Shown here: positions 38,029-49,379 of the stretch, in pieces
How positions within the stretch are numbered: position 1 is the first letter of the stretch
Layout: every line of letters starts with the position of its first letter
Assembly: GCA_036785705.1 (NCBI GenBank)
Contig: JAWUZG010000056.1
Location: 14,082,001-14,146,000 of the forward strand
Length of the DNA stretch: 64,000 nucleotides
Direction: 5' to 3'
From: Acanthornis magna
Taxonomy: Eukaryota; Chordata; Aves; Passeriformes; Acanthizidae
Translations under genes and position numbers: made by a program
The notes under the pieces: generated by a model
Database searches by the model: none
What the model was told of the DNA's origin: nothing
The model's input: the letters and a program-made list of their open reading frames with translations, nothing else

Positions 38029-38075
38029 CAGCTGGAGACACCCAGTGTCCCCAGCTGGAGACACCCAGTGTCCCC
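38029..38075. repeat. Two-copy 23-bp tandem repeat
   Basis: The unit starting CAGCTGGAGACACCCAGTGT at 38029 repeats without change at 38052. It contains CAGCTG, an E-box. It sits on the upstream shoulder of the CpG island. Confidence 0.9.
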
Positions 38076-38160
38076 TTCCAGGTCGGAGAGCTCCTGCAGG
38101 AGCACGGCGAGTCCCCCCCGGCGCCTTGGCCTCACTCCCCCTCACAGGGCCGGGTGGCAG

Positions 38161-38183
38161 CCACAGCCACAGCCACAGCCGCA
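38161..38183. repeat. (CCACAG)3-4 hexanucleotide repeat
   Basis: Three perfect CCACAG units followed by a CCGCAG variant, inside the CpG island. Short and imperfect. Confidence 0.8.
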
Positions 38184-38582
38184 GGAGCAGAGCTTATCTC
38201 CAGCTCCCAGCACTTCCCCCGGCGTGCGTGTGGGAGCCGGCGTGCCACGGCCTTGAGGCGGCAGGGGGGAGAGGCACGGCCGGGCCAACAGGAAGGCTCC
38301 CTCGCCGTGCGCCGCATGGCCGGGCCCGCAATCGGGCGGCTGCAGGGATTTCCCGTCCCTTCCGCCCGGGCGCTGCGAGGCCGCGCCATGGCTTCCTGCG
38401 AGGCCTCGCAGCGCCCGCCGGGCCTCAGGAAGCCGCCGGCCGAGAGCGAGCGGCGGCGGGCGGGCAGGCAGGCGGGGGCGGCGAGGGGACACTGGCCAAA
38501 AAACCATTTGTTGTTTGGTGGCCGCCACGCCGACACGCGCTGGCCGCGGGCTGGGGGAGAACAAAAGCGGGATGTCTGCTTC

Positions 38583-38612
38583 AAAAAAAAAAAAAAAAAA
38601 AAGAAAAAAAAA
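38583..38612. repeat. A20-G-A9 homopolymer tract
   Basis: Twenty A, one G and nine A directly seen, immediately beyond the CpG island. A second tract of 17 A lies at 38722-38738. Together they end the GC-rich block. Confidence 0.9.
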
Positions 38613-38721
38613 GGGAAAAAAAGGCAGGAAGTGGAGCAGCAGCGCGGGGGACGGAGAGATCTGTTGGGACTGGGTTGGGGCTTCTCTCTTAACCTATTGT
38701 TTCGTTATATATTAAAAAAGC

Positions 38722-38770
38722 AAAAAAAAAAAAAAAAAGAAAAAAGAGAGGGAGGAAAAAAAAAGAAAAT
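38722..38770. repeat. A17 run and purine-rich tract
   Basis: A run of 17 A followed by a GA-rich purine tract to about 38770. Confidence 0.85.
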
Positions 38771-39426
38771 AAATCGAACACATCCTGTGACCTCTTATCA
38801 AGCCATCGGGAAGAAAAACAAACAGCTCATTCATCTAAAGGCTCAGGGTGTTTTTGATGTGACTGCTGGACTCATTAAATCCGCCAGGCCAGGCAGGCAC
38901 ACAGGGGTCGGGACCAGCACCCTCCCCTCACTTTTTATGACTTTTGGGCCAGGCAGGAGCTGTTTGTTTGCCAGGTTTCTATAAACAGCATTAGGCATTT
39001 CCCAGCTGGCTCTGGCCCCCAGGGCCTCTGTTCCCTGTGTGCAGGAAGTCTTTCATTCCCCTCTTATCTGCAAACCAGAAGATTTTGATGGCTGATGATT
39101 CTGTTTCATGTCCCCTCCCTGTTTTTCGCCATACACCTATGATTTTCCACTTCTTCCAAAGAGGGTGACATTTGAGGGGTTTGAGCCATTGCTTTATTTA
39201 GTTCTCACCTATGATATTATTATTTTTTTAAATTATTCTTTTATGACTGCCGTACTCATGGAGAAGTGGACTTGTGCTCTAAAGTGCTACAAATCTGACC
39301 TAGCAAAACCTCAGTGAGTCCTGGTTCACAAAACATCCACATAAACTTGTTTACATCATGCCTATAAAAGAGCTGTATTCACTTCCTTAGATCATTGGCT
39401 AAGCTTTTAGATTTTTAAAGCCAGGG
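38771..39426. other. Non-coding DNA downstream of the CpG island
   Basis: Moderate GC falling back to AT-rich by 39.2 kb. No exon with a recognisable product was found. Several pyrimidine runs are present but no paired splice signals stood out. Confidence 0.5.
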
Positions 39427-39645
39427 AGGGCCATCAGGTCACCTATGCTAAGCTGCCTTATAATTCCAGTCTCAGTATTTCACCCATTTGCCACTGTAGT
39501 GGGGCTAATAAATAATTTTCTGCTAAACAATGTCTTTCAGAAAAGCATCCACTGCTGATTTGAAGGCTTCAAGAAGTGGAGAACCCACTGCATCCACTAG
39601 GAGCCTGGGTCATTCAACTTTAGCAAAGCACTTAAAATATCTTCT
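39427..39645 (+). mobile_element. CR1-type LINE 3' remnant
   Basis: The order GGCCATCAGGTCACCT, TATTTCACCCATTTGCC, then AAAAGCATCCACTGCTGATT and GAAGGCTTCAAGAAGTGGAG, then AACCCACTGCATCC follows the 3' region of old sauropsid CR1 elements (CACCCAGTTACC, AAAGGCATCCAGTCTTGATT, TGGAGAATCCACCAC). CR1 LINEs are the dominant retrotransposons of birds and reptiles. The copy is 5'-truncated, diverged and without coding capacity. The far end may continue to about 39720. Confidence 0.75.
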
Positions 39646-42600
39646 GAGTAGAAACTAAAGTGCTGTTCTGATCTGTGATGCAATCGTATGGACAAGGTCT
39701 TTTCCAGCCTGAGAAGAAGAATTAAGTGAATAACTGCTGAGCAGATACATAAAGGACATAGCAGGGAGTAATATCATCCAATTCAACCAACTTAAACATA
39801 AAGAAAACTGAAGTTACCAGAGGTACATCCTTTTTTTTTTTTTTTTAGTGGTATGCAGCCTGGCTGATGGCTTGCATGGGCCTCACTTGAAGTTTCTACA
39901 ATAACAGCCATGCAAAAGGAATGGCTCAAGTATTATTGAAATCTCAGGGACTGGGAAGGTCCTTTGAGTATAAATGTGAGGACTGTGACTCCAGCAGCTT
40001 GGAGGAAGGGAAATTGTCCCAAAAGTTTTTAATGAGAAAGGGCAATGTGTTCTTACTACTATAGGTCTGAGAGGAAGGCCGAGTATCCCCAGCAGTTTTA
40101 CTCCCCGGCCTGCTCCAGGATGGTGGTAGGAATTTGGGCTGTGCTGACTTGGTCCAACACCAGAAAATCCCACAACCATACTATCTCCATGCTAAAGCCA
40201 GTCCACAGAATAATTAAAACATCAGCAGGTGCCTGCAAACAATTCCCCACAAGTGTAGACTCTCTTGGTACTAACACAGATTTAAAATTTCCAGCAGAGA
40301 TAATGATTCCTACAGCAAATTTAAATGAAACTTATAAATATATAACTGAAAAGTGGACCATGACAGAGTTAAGATAATTTCTTTAGGTGCATCAGTGCTA
40401 CTGGTGCTTCAATTTCTAGAAAGCAGGACATGGTAAAGTGCAATGATACATCATTGTGAAACACTGTTTGGAAGCTCACTTGACCTTTCAATCTTGGTAC
40501 TTTCCATATTAATCCCATGCTGCATAAATTATAAGAGAGAAGATAAATATTTAGTTTTTTACTGTTCTGAACAAAGTCCCACAATGTTTTCTTTGCTGGC
40601 TGGAGCAATTCAGAGCAACCAGGAAGGAGGCAGGCAGGCCGGTTGTCTTCCCAGGATACTGGTAACGCAGACAGCACATCTAATTGCAAAAACAGAGAAT
40701 AAGGAATGGAATTGCAGGCAGGTTTTTTTCATATTTTCAGAGAGACATAAATACAGGAGACTGGAGGAAGAAAGGGAAGTAGAAGACTAAGGAAAACTAC
40801 TTTATTCAATTCACTGACACTGTGGTACCTAAATTTGCTGTTGATTTATGGAAAGGCTTTCAAAGCCTCCTCCCTCAAATTAATATTCAGTACAAATTAC
40901 TCTCAGAGGCATTGAACATTTCCCCACCAAGTACTTCAGAAAAGAAAAACCCAAAGATCCTTCCAAATCAAAACATACAACTCAGAATCTGATTTTTCTT
41001 TTTTTCTCTGATTTATCAGCCTAAATTAAGACTGTTTGGTATGAAAATTTTGCCCAGAGGATTTAGATATATGTAAGCAATTTTCCTCTTATTCCCACCG
41101 CAGTGTTGGAGTCAAAAATATTTCAAGAACTTGATAAAGTTGCCCAGTAGGTCTAATGGTTAACTCAAATCAATTACCCTGACTAACATCGGTGCTTTCT
41201 TTAACTAATTTATCCTTGGCTGCCTTCAGTGAGCTAAATCTGTGTCCTCAAGCCTCTCGCAAGTTCCCGTGAAGTTTAGCTCCAGTTTTTGGCTTCAGCA
41301 GAAGCAGAAATTTCACAGTGCAGGGACTGAGTTAAATCACTGTTGCAGATGATAATAGATCTACAAGGGAAGAGGTCAAGGGTCTGTCTTTATAGATATA
41401 ATGTTGGTATCACTTGAGAAACTGGAGGGACAAGTTAAAGCAGAGAAGTGAGGAAGTTGGGAGACAGCTGATTAAAAACTGATAGCTTGTATTTCTAGGA
41501 AGTTTGAAACTGTTTCATTGTCTCTGGGTTTTTTTGATCTTGCTGGCAACTTGAACAGCTGATGTCATAGACTTCTTAGTTTCCAGATTCTAACAGTACT
41601 GGCACACATCAAATAAGCAATCAATTTTTGTATGGAGCAGACTTGGAATTTGTAAGGTGTGTTCAGCTGCTGGGTTTCCTGGCTTCTTACAACGTCTTCA
41701 TTTCACTAAAACCACAATAAACTGATGGTCCTGAGGCAAAAAGGACTTCCAGGGCCTTTAGAGGGAGTCCTATACAAAGAGTAAGTGTGAAACTCTTGAA
41801 GAAGTCTATCTTATCCCATCATCGAGTGTTAATGGGATTTGTATTGATTCATTGATGGGAGATTACACTCCTTAGTGTCTTTGTCATTAATACTTATTGG
41901 TAAAATGTACAACATGTGGAAGGTCAATATCTCATCCATATCCTTTTTTTTTCTAATTTGGTTTCTAGTAGTTGGAAAAAGGGCTCTGAGATAACAGCCA
42001 AGTGCAACAGGGGTTGTTAAAGAGGCCCCAGCTACCGGCAGCCTAGAGGAAAACTTCAAACATAGATTTTCACAAACAGATTGACTTCACTTCTTCCTAT
42101 ACATACAATACCAGAATGATTAAAAAAAAAAAAAAAAAAAAAAGACAAATATTTATACATATGGCTAATGAGAACACCTGGCATAGCAGGCAAACAAGCT
42201 AATGGGAAAGAGATGGAATGGATGTGGATCTCACAGGGTGTGTTGCATCCCAAGCAGCTTGTTTCCTCTACTGATGTCTCCTTCAAAGAGCCTTTTGCTC
42301 CAGAGAATGAACATGCTGGAGCTGCTGCCCTTGAAAGCAGTTGGGCTCCTGCTCTTCCTCTGGACAAAAAGGAAAAGCCACCCCTCTTCGGAGGAGGGCT
42401 CATTAAAACCTTCAGGTGCCAGTACCTCTGCAGGGATGTTGAGCAGGCTGGTGATGGCATTTGGACAGAGACATTTGTCTCCTAGGACCTGGGCTGGCAC
42501 CACCAATTTATCTCATGCTGACCACAAAGCAACCATCACCTGATAAAGACTTTCATTTATTGCCAGTGACTGGTGAACCTCTGGAGGTTTGCTTGGGACA

Positions 42601-43789
42601 AATACCAATTCAGCTGCCAAACCTTATCTGAACTATCTGAACCTCTAGTGTCTAAAAAAATTGGGCTGGAAATCTCATCAGATAAGGATTTACTCTGTGA
42701 TTGACTCTAGTTATTGCTTCCAGATGGGTTAGAATTACTGACATAACTGCCCCTTTCGCTTGGTATTTGGTGTATGCAGTTCTGGCTCAGAACATGGGAG
42801 AAAAGTATAGATGACCAGAAAATATATGTATATTTTATATTGTGTAAATTTTGATTGTTCTTAATTTTTTTAGTCTTTCTTCTCCAGTCTCCATTTCCTG
42901 ATTGTTCCTGAGCTGTAGAGAAATCTGTACTTTTTCAGCAGAGAGCCCTCTGACTTCAATGAAATCTTTGAACACTGGCCTGCCTTGTTTTGATAAGTCA
43001 TGATAAAAGTAGATAATGAGGAAGGGTGGGAGATGATCATACCACCTCATTTAGGACAAATGCTGAATGAAAAACCAGTGTACGTACAGACAACTGAACT
43101 GCCTCCCTGTTCTTTTATTCTTTTTTTTCTCCTTACATAAAGAAGCCAGATCAATAAAGTATTCTGTTTGAAAGATGCTCACAATAATTTCATTTCTAAA
43201 TATTTCCTTTGCTTATTTGCATTTTTACAGTGGACTCACATTTGTAAGTGCAATGTTTCACTCAATCAACAAGTCTTTTTTTTTCCCCCTAATTTCTTGG
43301 TTTTCTGACATTTTGAGAAATTGTTTATTGGTGTTGATTGACAACAGTGCCCACCTGCTTGGCCAGACTTTTTCTGAACAAGATGAAAACTGAAAATTTC
43401 TTTCTTGTTTTATGGAATAAACCAAAGGCTACTGTAGCAGTAAAGAAGTAACCAAAAAAACGATATCATTGGTATGAGGAGGGAAAAGTCTAGCACTGAT
43501 CAATAGGCCAGGAATCTGTGAGAATGAGAAAATTGAACTTTACATGAAAAGGGATCCAGACAGGTACTGAAGTTGTTCAGATGTTCAGGTTTTTTAGTGT
43601 CAAGCCATTACTTGTTAGGGACTGGCAGATGCACCAGAGGGATTGGGATAAAAAGGGAACAGAAGTTGGTAGGTTTGAAAAAGCAAGGTTTACCTTGCAA
43701 AAGAGAAGAAAAAATGTCCATTACTGCAAATTTGTGATATGTCCACAAGCACCATGAGATTTTGATGGTGCAGCATCTTCATGCAGGGA
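39646..43789. other. Non-coding DNA, no gene recognised
   Basis: Contains T16 at 39831-39846 and A22 at 42122-42143. Frames of 98-115 codons at 39883-40790 overlap on both strands, and the 134-codon minus frame at 42056-42460 overlaps a 113-codon plus frame. None is recognised. Confidence 0.6.
42122..42143. repeat. A22 homopolymer
   Basis: Twenty-two consecutive A. It could be the tail of an unrecognised retroposed sequence on the plus strand, but nothing recognisable precedes it. Confidence 0.9.
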
Positions 43790-44069
43790 AATCTAGTGAT
43801 TAGGAAGGGAGGAATTCCCAACTGACTACGGGTCAATGGTCCCTCTAGTTCTCCAGCCTGCCTCTGACAGTGCCAATTTTGAAAGATGAACTGTAGAGTA
43901 GTTTCCCAAGGGAAGCAATGGAAGTCCCCTGTCAGGGGACTTTTGCAACTAGACCAAACACTAGAAAATGTACTGTAGCTGTAGCGAGCAATTCTGCATC
44001 AGCAGGGAGATGGGTTGAATGATCTAATATGGCTCTTCCATCTGCAATTCCTGTGAGTCTATGAATCAC
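43790..44069 (+). mobile_element. CR1-type LINE 3' end
   Basis: ACGGGTCAATGGTCCCTCTA and CTGCCTCTGACAGTGCCAAT, then AGTTTCCCAAGGGAAGCAAT, then a near-perfect palindrome AAGTCCCCTG-T-CAGGGGACTT at 43922-43942, then ACACTAGAAAATGTACTGTA and CAATTCTGCATCAGCAGGGA match the 3' tail of old sauropsid CR1. It finishes in CTGTGAGTCTATGAATCA, close to the ATTCTATG-type terminal repeats of CR1. 5'-truncated, inactive. The first 90 bases may be a separate but commonly associated repeat. Confidence 0.8.
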
Positions 44070-46459
44070 ATTTCTCTGTGGCAATGCAGCCGAGTAAATA
44101 CAGTGCAGAGCAGTAGCAGCAGCTATCTTGGTATCTCTGTAACAGTAACATGAGTAAATTAGGCAGACAAATTCCAAAAAGGGATATATTTGAGTCTCCG
44201 GTTCTAAATCCATCTGTTCAAACTGGCTATAGCACAGTATGCGACTGCTAATTCCTAAGTGGTTCAGGCTGGATAACAAGATTTTTTGTGTCAGGTATGC
44301 TATTAGCAAAGAACTAACCCATTATTCGTTCTTGTTTTGTTGTACAGAGGTAGTGTTCCCTAGCTGGACACATTTCGGATTAATACAAAGACTGACCCAG
44401 CTATCTATAGCCTCCATGAATTTTAACTTTAACCATATGGAAGGATCTTACAAAAGTAGACTATAAAAATTGAAAATATGTCAGTTTAAGATGCAGAGTG
44501 TCTTCTGACTGGGAAAGCAAGGGTGGAAGGATTGAAACATCTTATTACCAGACAAATGTGCTCAAGCTTTATTCTGGTCCTGTGCCTAGATGATCCAGAC
44601 ATAAATGAATTCATGGACAGTTGGGTGGGTGTCAAAGCTGACCATATGTCAGACTAACCAAACATTTCTTTTTTGCATCCAACCAAGTCCAGTGGGTCAG
44701 CTAAGCTTAGAAAAAAGCTCTAACTTTGTTGATTGATTTGGGAAAGGGAAGTATCAAACATATCAAACTCCACTGTCAACAGTAATCACCACTGAATAAG
44801 ATTACGTGGAACAAATTTTCATGATAGTTCTGTGGAAATAAAGGCATAAAACATAAAACAAGAGATGTTACACAGATGTTACGCAGTTGACAAAAAGTAC
44901 AGTGCTTCACTGATTACTTCACAGGAGAAATTTCTCTAGCAGTCAGGAAGATACTTTTTCATAAATCAACAGGAAAGGAAGCGTTTATGACTTTTCTTGT
45001 TCTTTTTATTCTTGTTGCAAACTCCTACAGTCCCTACCACCAAAGGCTTCTGTTTTTCATCACTGCTCAATCCATCCCCTCACAGCCGTGATCTTTCCAT
45101 AGCCCTTCTTAAGGATTTTCATTAAGTGTTTCTCCATTTCCTGGGACTGTAGCCTGATGTTTCTGCCACACCTGTAGGATCATATTTGATGACTGGTGAT
45201 CCCAAAAATTCTTTCCCCCTTAACTGGCTTCTGAGAGCGCAAGGTCATCGCCTCCTGAGCATTACTTCTAATGAGGACATTAATATGGGACGTCATTCCA
45301 GATTTTGTGCATCCATTTATTTGTGTATGTGAGTATATCAACCACAACATGGAATATCCAAGTTTTTAGTACCCTGACTATTCATAAAGATACTGAAGAA
45401 TTCAGTTTTGTGACATCTAGACCTGGTGATTTATTCATTCTGAACTGCAGCGTCATTTTTTCACTATTCTTCATTCATTTTTCCCTCGTTAAAAAAGTTT
45501 CATTCACCCAGTCATAAATAAGTAAATAAATAAATAACCAATTCCACACCTTTGTGCAGAATGAAATTGAACTGTTTATAAATAAACCATAAGCTGAAAT
45601 GTGTTTGCATAAACTGTTTGATAAACACTTAGGAAAAGAGCTATTGGGAAAAAAATCCATCTTTATATTTTTTACTGGGAGAATGAAAACCATTTTCAGG
45701 CAGGGGAAAATTTGCACCTTTTCCTCTGTTTTTGAATTGACTTGGTATAAAATCCATGACCAGAAAATGTTGAAATTGGTAACAGGTTACTGCTTGAATA
45801 TAATAGTTAAAAAGTTTTCCCACTAATACTTAAAAAAGACTTGTGTTTGTTTATTACTGTTCAGGAAGAATGTCTTGTCTGTAGCTGTCTTAAGGTTTGG
45901 CACCTGATCTGGACAAATCAGCCAAATCCCCTTGACAGTCAAAGGAAAGAAACAGGCTCCTTTCCAGCCCAGCCCAAGAAAGACATCTGCAGTAGGTGTT
46001 ATGAAGAGACAACCTGGACAAGTAGCTTTGACATCTAAATTTTGGCTGCTTAGCTGGATTAGATGAGTTCCCCCATAAGGTCCTCCCAGACTAAGAGAAC
46101 ATTTGTTTCCGATGCCATTTACAGTTGTTATTCAATGACCAGAGGGCCTATAGGCATCAGATGAGCTATGTCTGTATAAACCCAGCAATAACAAAATGCA
46201 GAATGTTTGCCATAGCTGTAGAATGAAGGCCAGCATTTAATAATTAGATGTATATATTTACATTATATCTGTTTTGTGCCTGGATTTACTGGAAAGGAAC
46301 CTACAATTACAACAAACAAACTGCTTATATAACTTCAGAGCAAAATAGACTGCAACTAAACTCAGGAAGGAATATTATTACCTGTAGGTTTCTGGATGAA
46401 GCAAGGCATTCACCGAGAGGTTTGTATTACAATATAGCCCCCAAACTTAAATGTTGTGA
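44070..46459. other. Non-coding DNA, no gene recognised
   Basis: Includes an 11-bp imperfect tandem (GATGTTACACA/GATGTTACGCA at 44864-44885) and an AAAT run at 45522-45537. The 125-codon minus frame at 43932-44309 overlaps the CR1 tail and is not a gene. Confidence 0.6.
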
Positions 46460-46740
46460 CATTAGCAAGTAGCTTATAATTAAAGTATGTTGCCATTTCA
46501 CCAGTCTTTCATTTATAGGATAAAGTGCACATTCTATTCTCTGTGAACTTTAGATATATCCAACTTTTTTCTTTGTTCTTTTCTTTAAAGCTTTGCAACA
46601 AATGCATCTCCATATGCTTATATTAGTTAATCTAGTATTAAACATATTGGCTGCGCAAAATGTTGGCATGCATTAATAAATGTTTCCATTTTTTTATTCT
46701 TTTTTTTTTCCCCCCTTACTTTAAATTCTTCCTTTGACTA
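46460..46740. promoter_or_regulatory. AT-rich possible conserved non-coding element
   Basis: Unique AT-rich DNA with TTAGTTAATC, GGCATGCATTAATAAATG and CATCTCCATATGCTTAT strings (octamer- and homeodomain-like). A T-run closes it at 46701-46710. Candidate on motif content only. Confidence 0.18.
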
Positions 46741-48013
46741 CACAAGCAACAGCTGTCTAGCTTCCTGTTCAGTACTGGATCTAATGCCTCTACAGAAATC
46801 TAGGTCAAAACACTTGGAATGCATGAATATCAAACAGAGTTTTCAAAACAGCAAATGAATACATCTTTAACTGGTGACATTTTCCTGTAGCATATGGCTG
46901 CAAGCTCAGGGGACTGCATGCTTTTTTGATGAATATGTTCCGTCAAAAACTAAGGAATGGCAGTGGGCTTATATCACCTTCTGTTTTGCCTTATGAAATG
47001 ATAATACAAACTCATAAATGGATACTACTATCACAAGACTCCTGCCTTTTGTCCAATCCCAAAGTAGTACAAGGCCTACTGGTTAAGAGCCTCACTCTTT
47101 GGTCATGTTAAAGTATGAAAGATAACCGTCAAAGATGCATTTTTGTAAAGCACTTGCCCATGTCACGGAGGGCGTAAGATTACCTGCATTTCCATATGAG
47201 TGGAAAACAGCAACATACGGTACCAGGAAAGAGGAGCACATTAATTCTAGAATTCCACTAAGACATTAAACCCTGCATATAATTTCTGCAAAAGAATGGC
47301 ACAGTATAACAAAGGTAATATTAATATAGTTTAGCTTGACAACGCAAATATGCAGGGAAAGTTGTACATTTTTAATGATAGAAATAAAAGAATAAGAGAA
47401 TAAAGAAATAAACTAAAATTAAAGTGCTGGCATCTCAATAAACCTCATATCAACATGAAAGTGCCAGTCCAAAGAAAGCTGCTCTAACAAGCTTGTCTGC
47501 TCCTCTCTGAGAAGAAAGCGCGGGTTTGGCAGCAACACCAGAGCCTGTTGAATAATTAATTAACCAACTACCAATTCTGACCAGTAGGAAACGATGGAGC
47601 AATTATTTCTGGTCATGTATTCATCTTCTCAAACAGCAGAAAAATATTCCTGTCTAATACCTCCTGAGGTTGATGAAACAGGTAGAAAATCACCTAAATA
47701 CCCTTGAGTATTCCATAAGACCTAGGGTTGGAAACGCATGTCACCTGGAAGCATATTGGCTCACTTGTGGGATTTGCAGGCGATTGTGCAGGGGTTTAAA
47801 ACAGGAGTGTGGCCAAAGTCTCTGCAGGTTCTGACCTCCAATACCCTGTGAGATGTATTGGGGCAAACAAATGCTGAATTCAGGTTCTGTTTAAAGCTGC
47901 CAACAGGGGTTTTTTTGTGTTGACCCTCATGGAGCAAATGTGAGAATTGTACCCAGCTAGATAAACTCCGATCATACAAAACTGTTTTCATATGAAAGTC
48001 TGATTTTAAACAA
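46741..48013. other. Non-coding DNA, no gene recognised
   Basis: Short frames only, no repeat family recognised. Confidence 0.55.
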
Positions 48014-48252
48014 CTATTTGAGTGACATAAAGGCTGTGTGCTGCTGATTATGCATCAGGACTTTTCCTGTATTGTGAAATTTCTTTTCAGTTATGTAGAC
48101 TCCCCCCACTTTCTGCCCTTCTTCATCTCCCAAGTGCCATATTAAAACAATCCAGAGTGTAAATTTCGCTGTTCCTTTCTGATACTTCACTAGTTTCACA
48201 CCACCTTGCTGGCTCAGCTTGTAGCTCCAGGCAGAGACTGAGGGAATAGTGT
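48014..48252 (-). other. Possible terminal exon with open frame
   Basis: Read on the minus strand, TTTTTTTTTTCCCTCTCAG ends exactly before 48252, a very strong acceptor. The following frame stays open for 78 codons to a stop at 48014-48016. It contains IPSVSAWSYKLSQQGGVKLV and a lysine-rich middle. I do not recognise the protein. No matching upstream exon or donor was found, so chance remains the likelier explanation. Confidence 0.18.
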
Positions 48253-49379
48253 CTGAGAGGGAAAAAAAAAATCAGAATTCAGTGGATTTTGAGTAGTTCT
48301 TTTAACAGTTCTTGTAAACAAAGTCAGTTCACTAAAAGATGGATGGATGAACAAAAGAAGTGATCAAATAAAGAATGGTTATCATTAGCCTCCTATGCAC
48401 TGTCACAGTTTATAGGAAATATACCTGTTTTCAAAGCTATTTAAGATAGGTGCATTATATATATTTTGAAAAAAAAAGTAATTCATTAAATAAAAATGAA
48501 AACTATCAATCCTTTTGAAATAGATAGTTTTATTTCCCTGCATTTTTCTACTATTTCTAAGTGAAGCTTTGGAAACATACAGTCTCTTTTTTCCTCCCCT
48601 CTTTGTCTCCCTTGCTGTCTTTTATGTATCTTATTGTCACTCGGGTGAAACTTCACTACATTTAACCCTACAGAGGGAACAGCACATGTTTAACCTTCAC
48701 ACTTTGAGCAAGTGTCTTTCTTATAAACATCCCTATCAGCATAATATTTATAGTAGGGGTAAACTGATTAAATTACAGATGTATTTAGTAACTGGTGACC
48801 CCTTTTTTATGTCACCCAGTGGTCCGCTTAATATCTTCTCCCTGGTTGAGAAATATTCAATTCATCCCATGTTATCCATTTGAATGACCCTTCTTTAGTT
48901 CAGCAAAATAAAAAATAAGGCCGTTTTCACAAAGCCTTTCTGAGAAGCTGGAGGACATATTTTTGAAATATTCTTTCCATTTATGACACTTTAAATTTTT
49001 ATTGTTTCAATGGTTTATCTTAAGTACCTTTTTTCTTTCAGGAAAGGAGTCAAATTTACATTCACTCGATGTTGGGTAAATGAACCAAAATGTCTAGTTG
49101 GTACGGGATGTCAAATAACAAATTATTTCATTTTGAAGATGAAGATATATTTTCTCTGAAATCAACAGAAAAAAAAATAGTACAACTTAGTTGTACTTTC
49201 TTTAGTTCTAAAAGTCCTCTATTTATATTAAACAGAAGGACCTACATCAGTCCAGCTATGGGAAAGAGAAAGCCAGCAGAGCTACACAGCCAGCTGAGCA
49301 GGGACAGTAATGTTTGAGCTGTGAAAGCAAAGCTCATTTATGTTCTAAGCTTATTTTATTTTTCTTAAATCAACATTAA
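48253..49379. other. Non-coding DNA, no gene recognised
   Basis: AT-rich. A 9-bp inverted pair AAAACTATC/GATAGTTTT with a 15-base loop lies at 48499-48531. The 104-codon plus frame at 48569-48883 is unrecognised. Confidence 0.55.

Larger units (their letters stand above)
37840..38580. promoter_or_regulatory. CpG island, likely promoter
   Basis: The only CpG-dense, GC-rich block in the window, densest from about 38200 to 38570. Two CCGGAA ETS-type motifs stand 19 bases apart at 37852 and 37871 on its left edge, and a GC box GGGGGCGG lies at 38474-38481. In vertebrates such islands usually mark promoters, often of housekeeping, developmental or lncRNA genes. No TATA box or recognisable first exon was found, so direction and product are unknown. 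An intragenic or orphan island is the alternative. Confidence 0.75.
38388..38984 (+). other. Unsupported open frame starting at a strong-Kozak ATG in the CpG island
   Basis: GCCGCGCCATGG gives a near-ideal Kozak context for the ATG at 38388. The frame starts MASCEASQRPPGLRKPPAES, then runs through long A-tracts as poly-lysine and stays open to 38984 as the 3' part of a 342-codon frame. The product is arginine-, proline- and lysine-rich and unlike any protein I know. A first coding exon ending before the A-tract is possible, but high GC followed by A-runs easily produces such open frames by chance. Confidence 0.12.

Noticed and set aside
37956..38984. 342-codon open frame, the longest in the window
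   Set aside because: It crosses a tandem repeat, the CpG island and two long A runs read as poly-lysine. Other frames over the same bases are also open, and no domain is recognisable.
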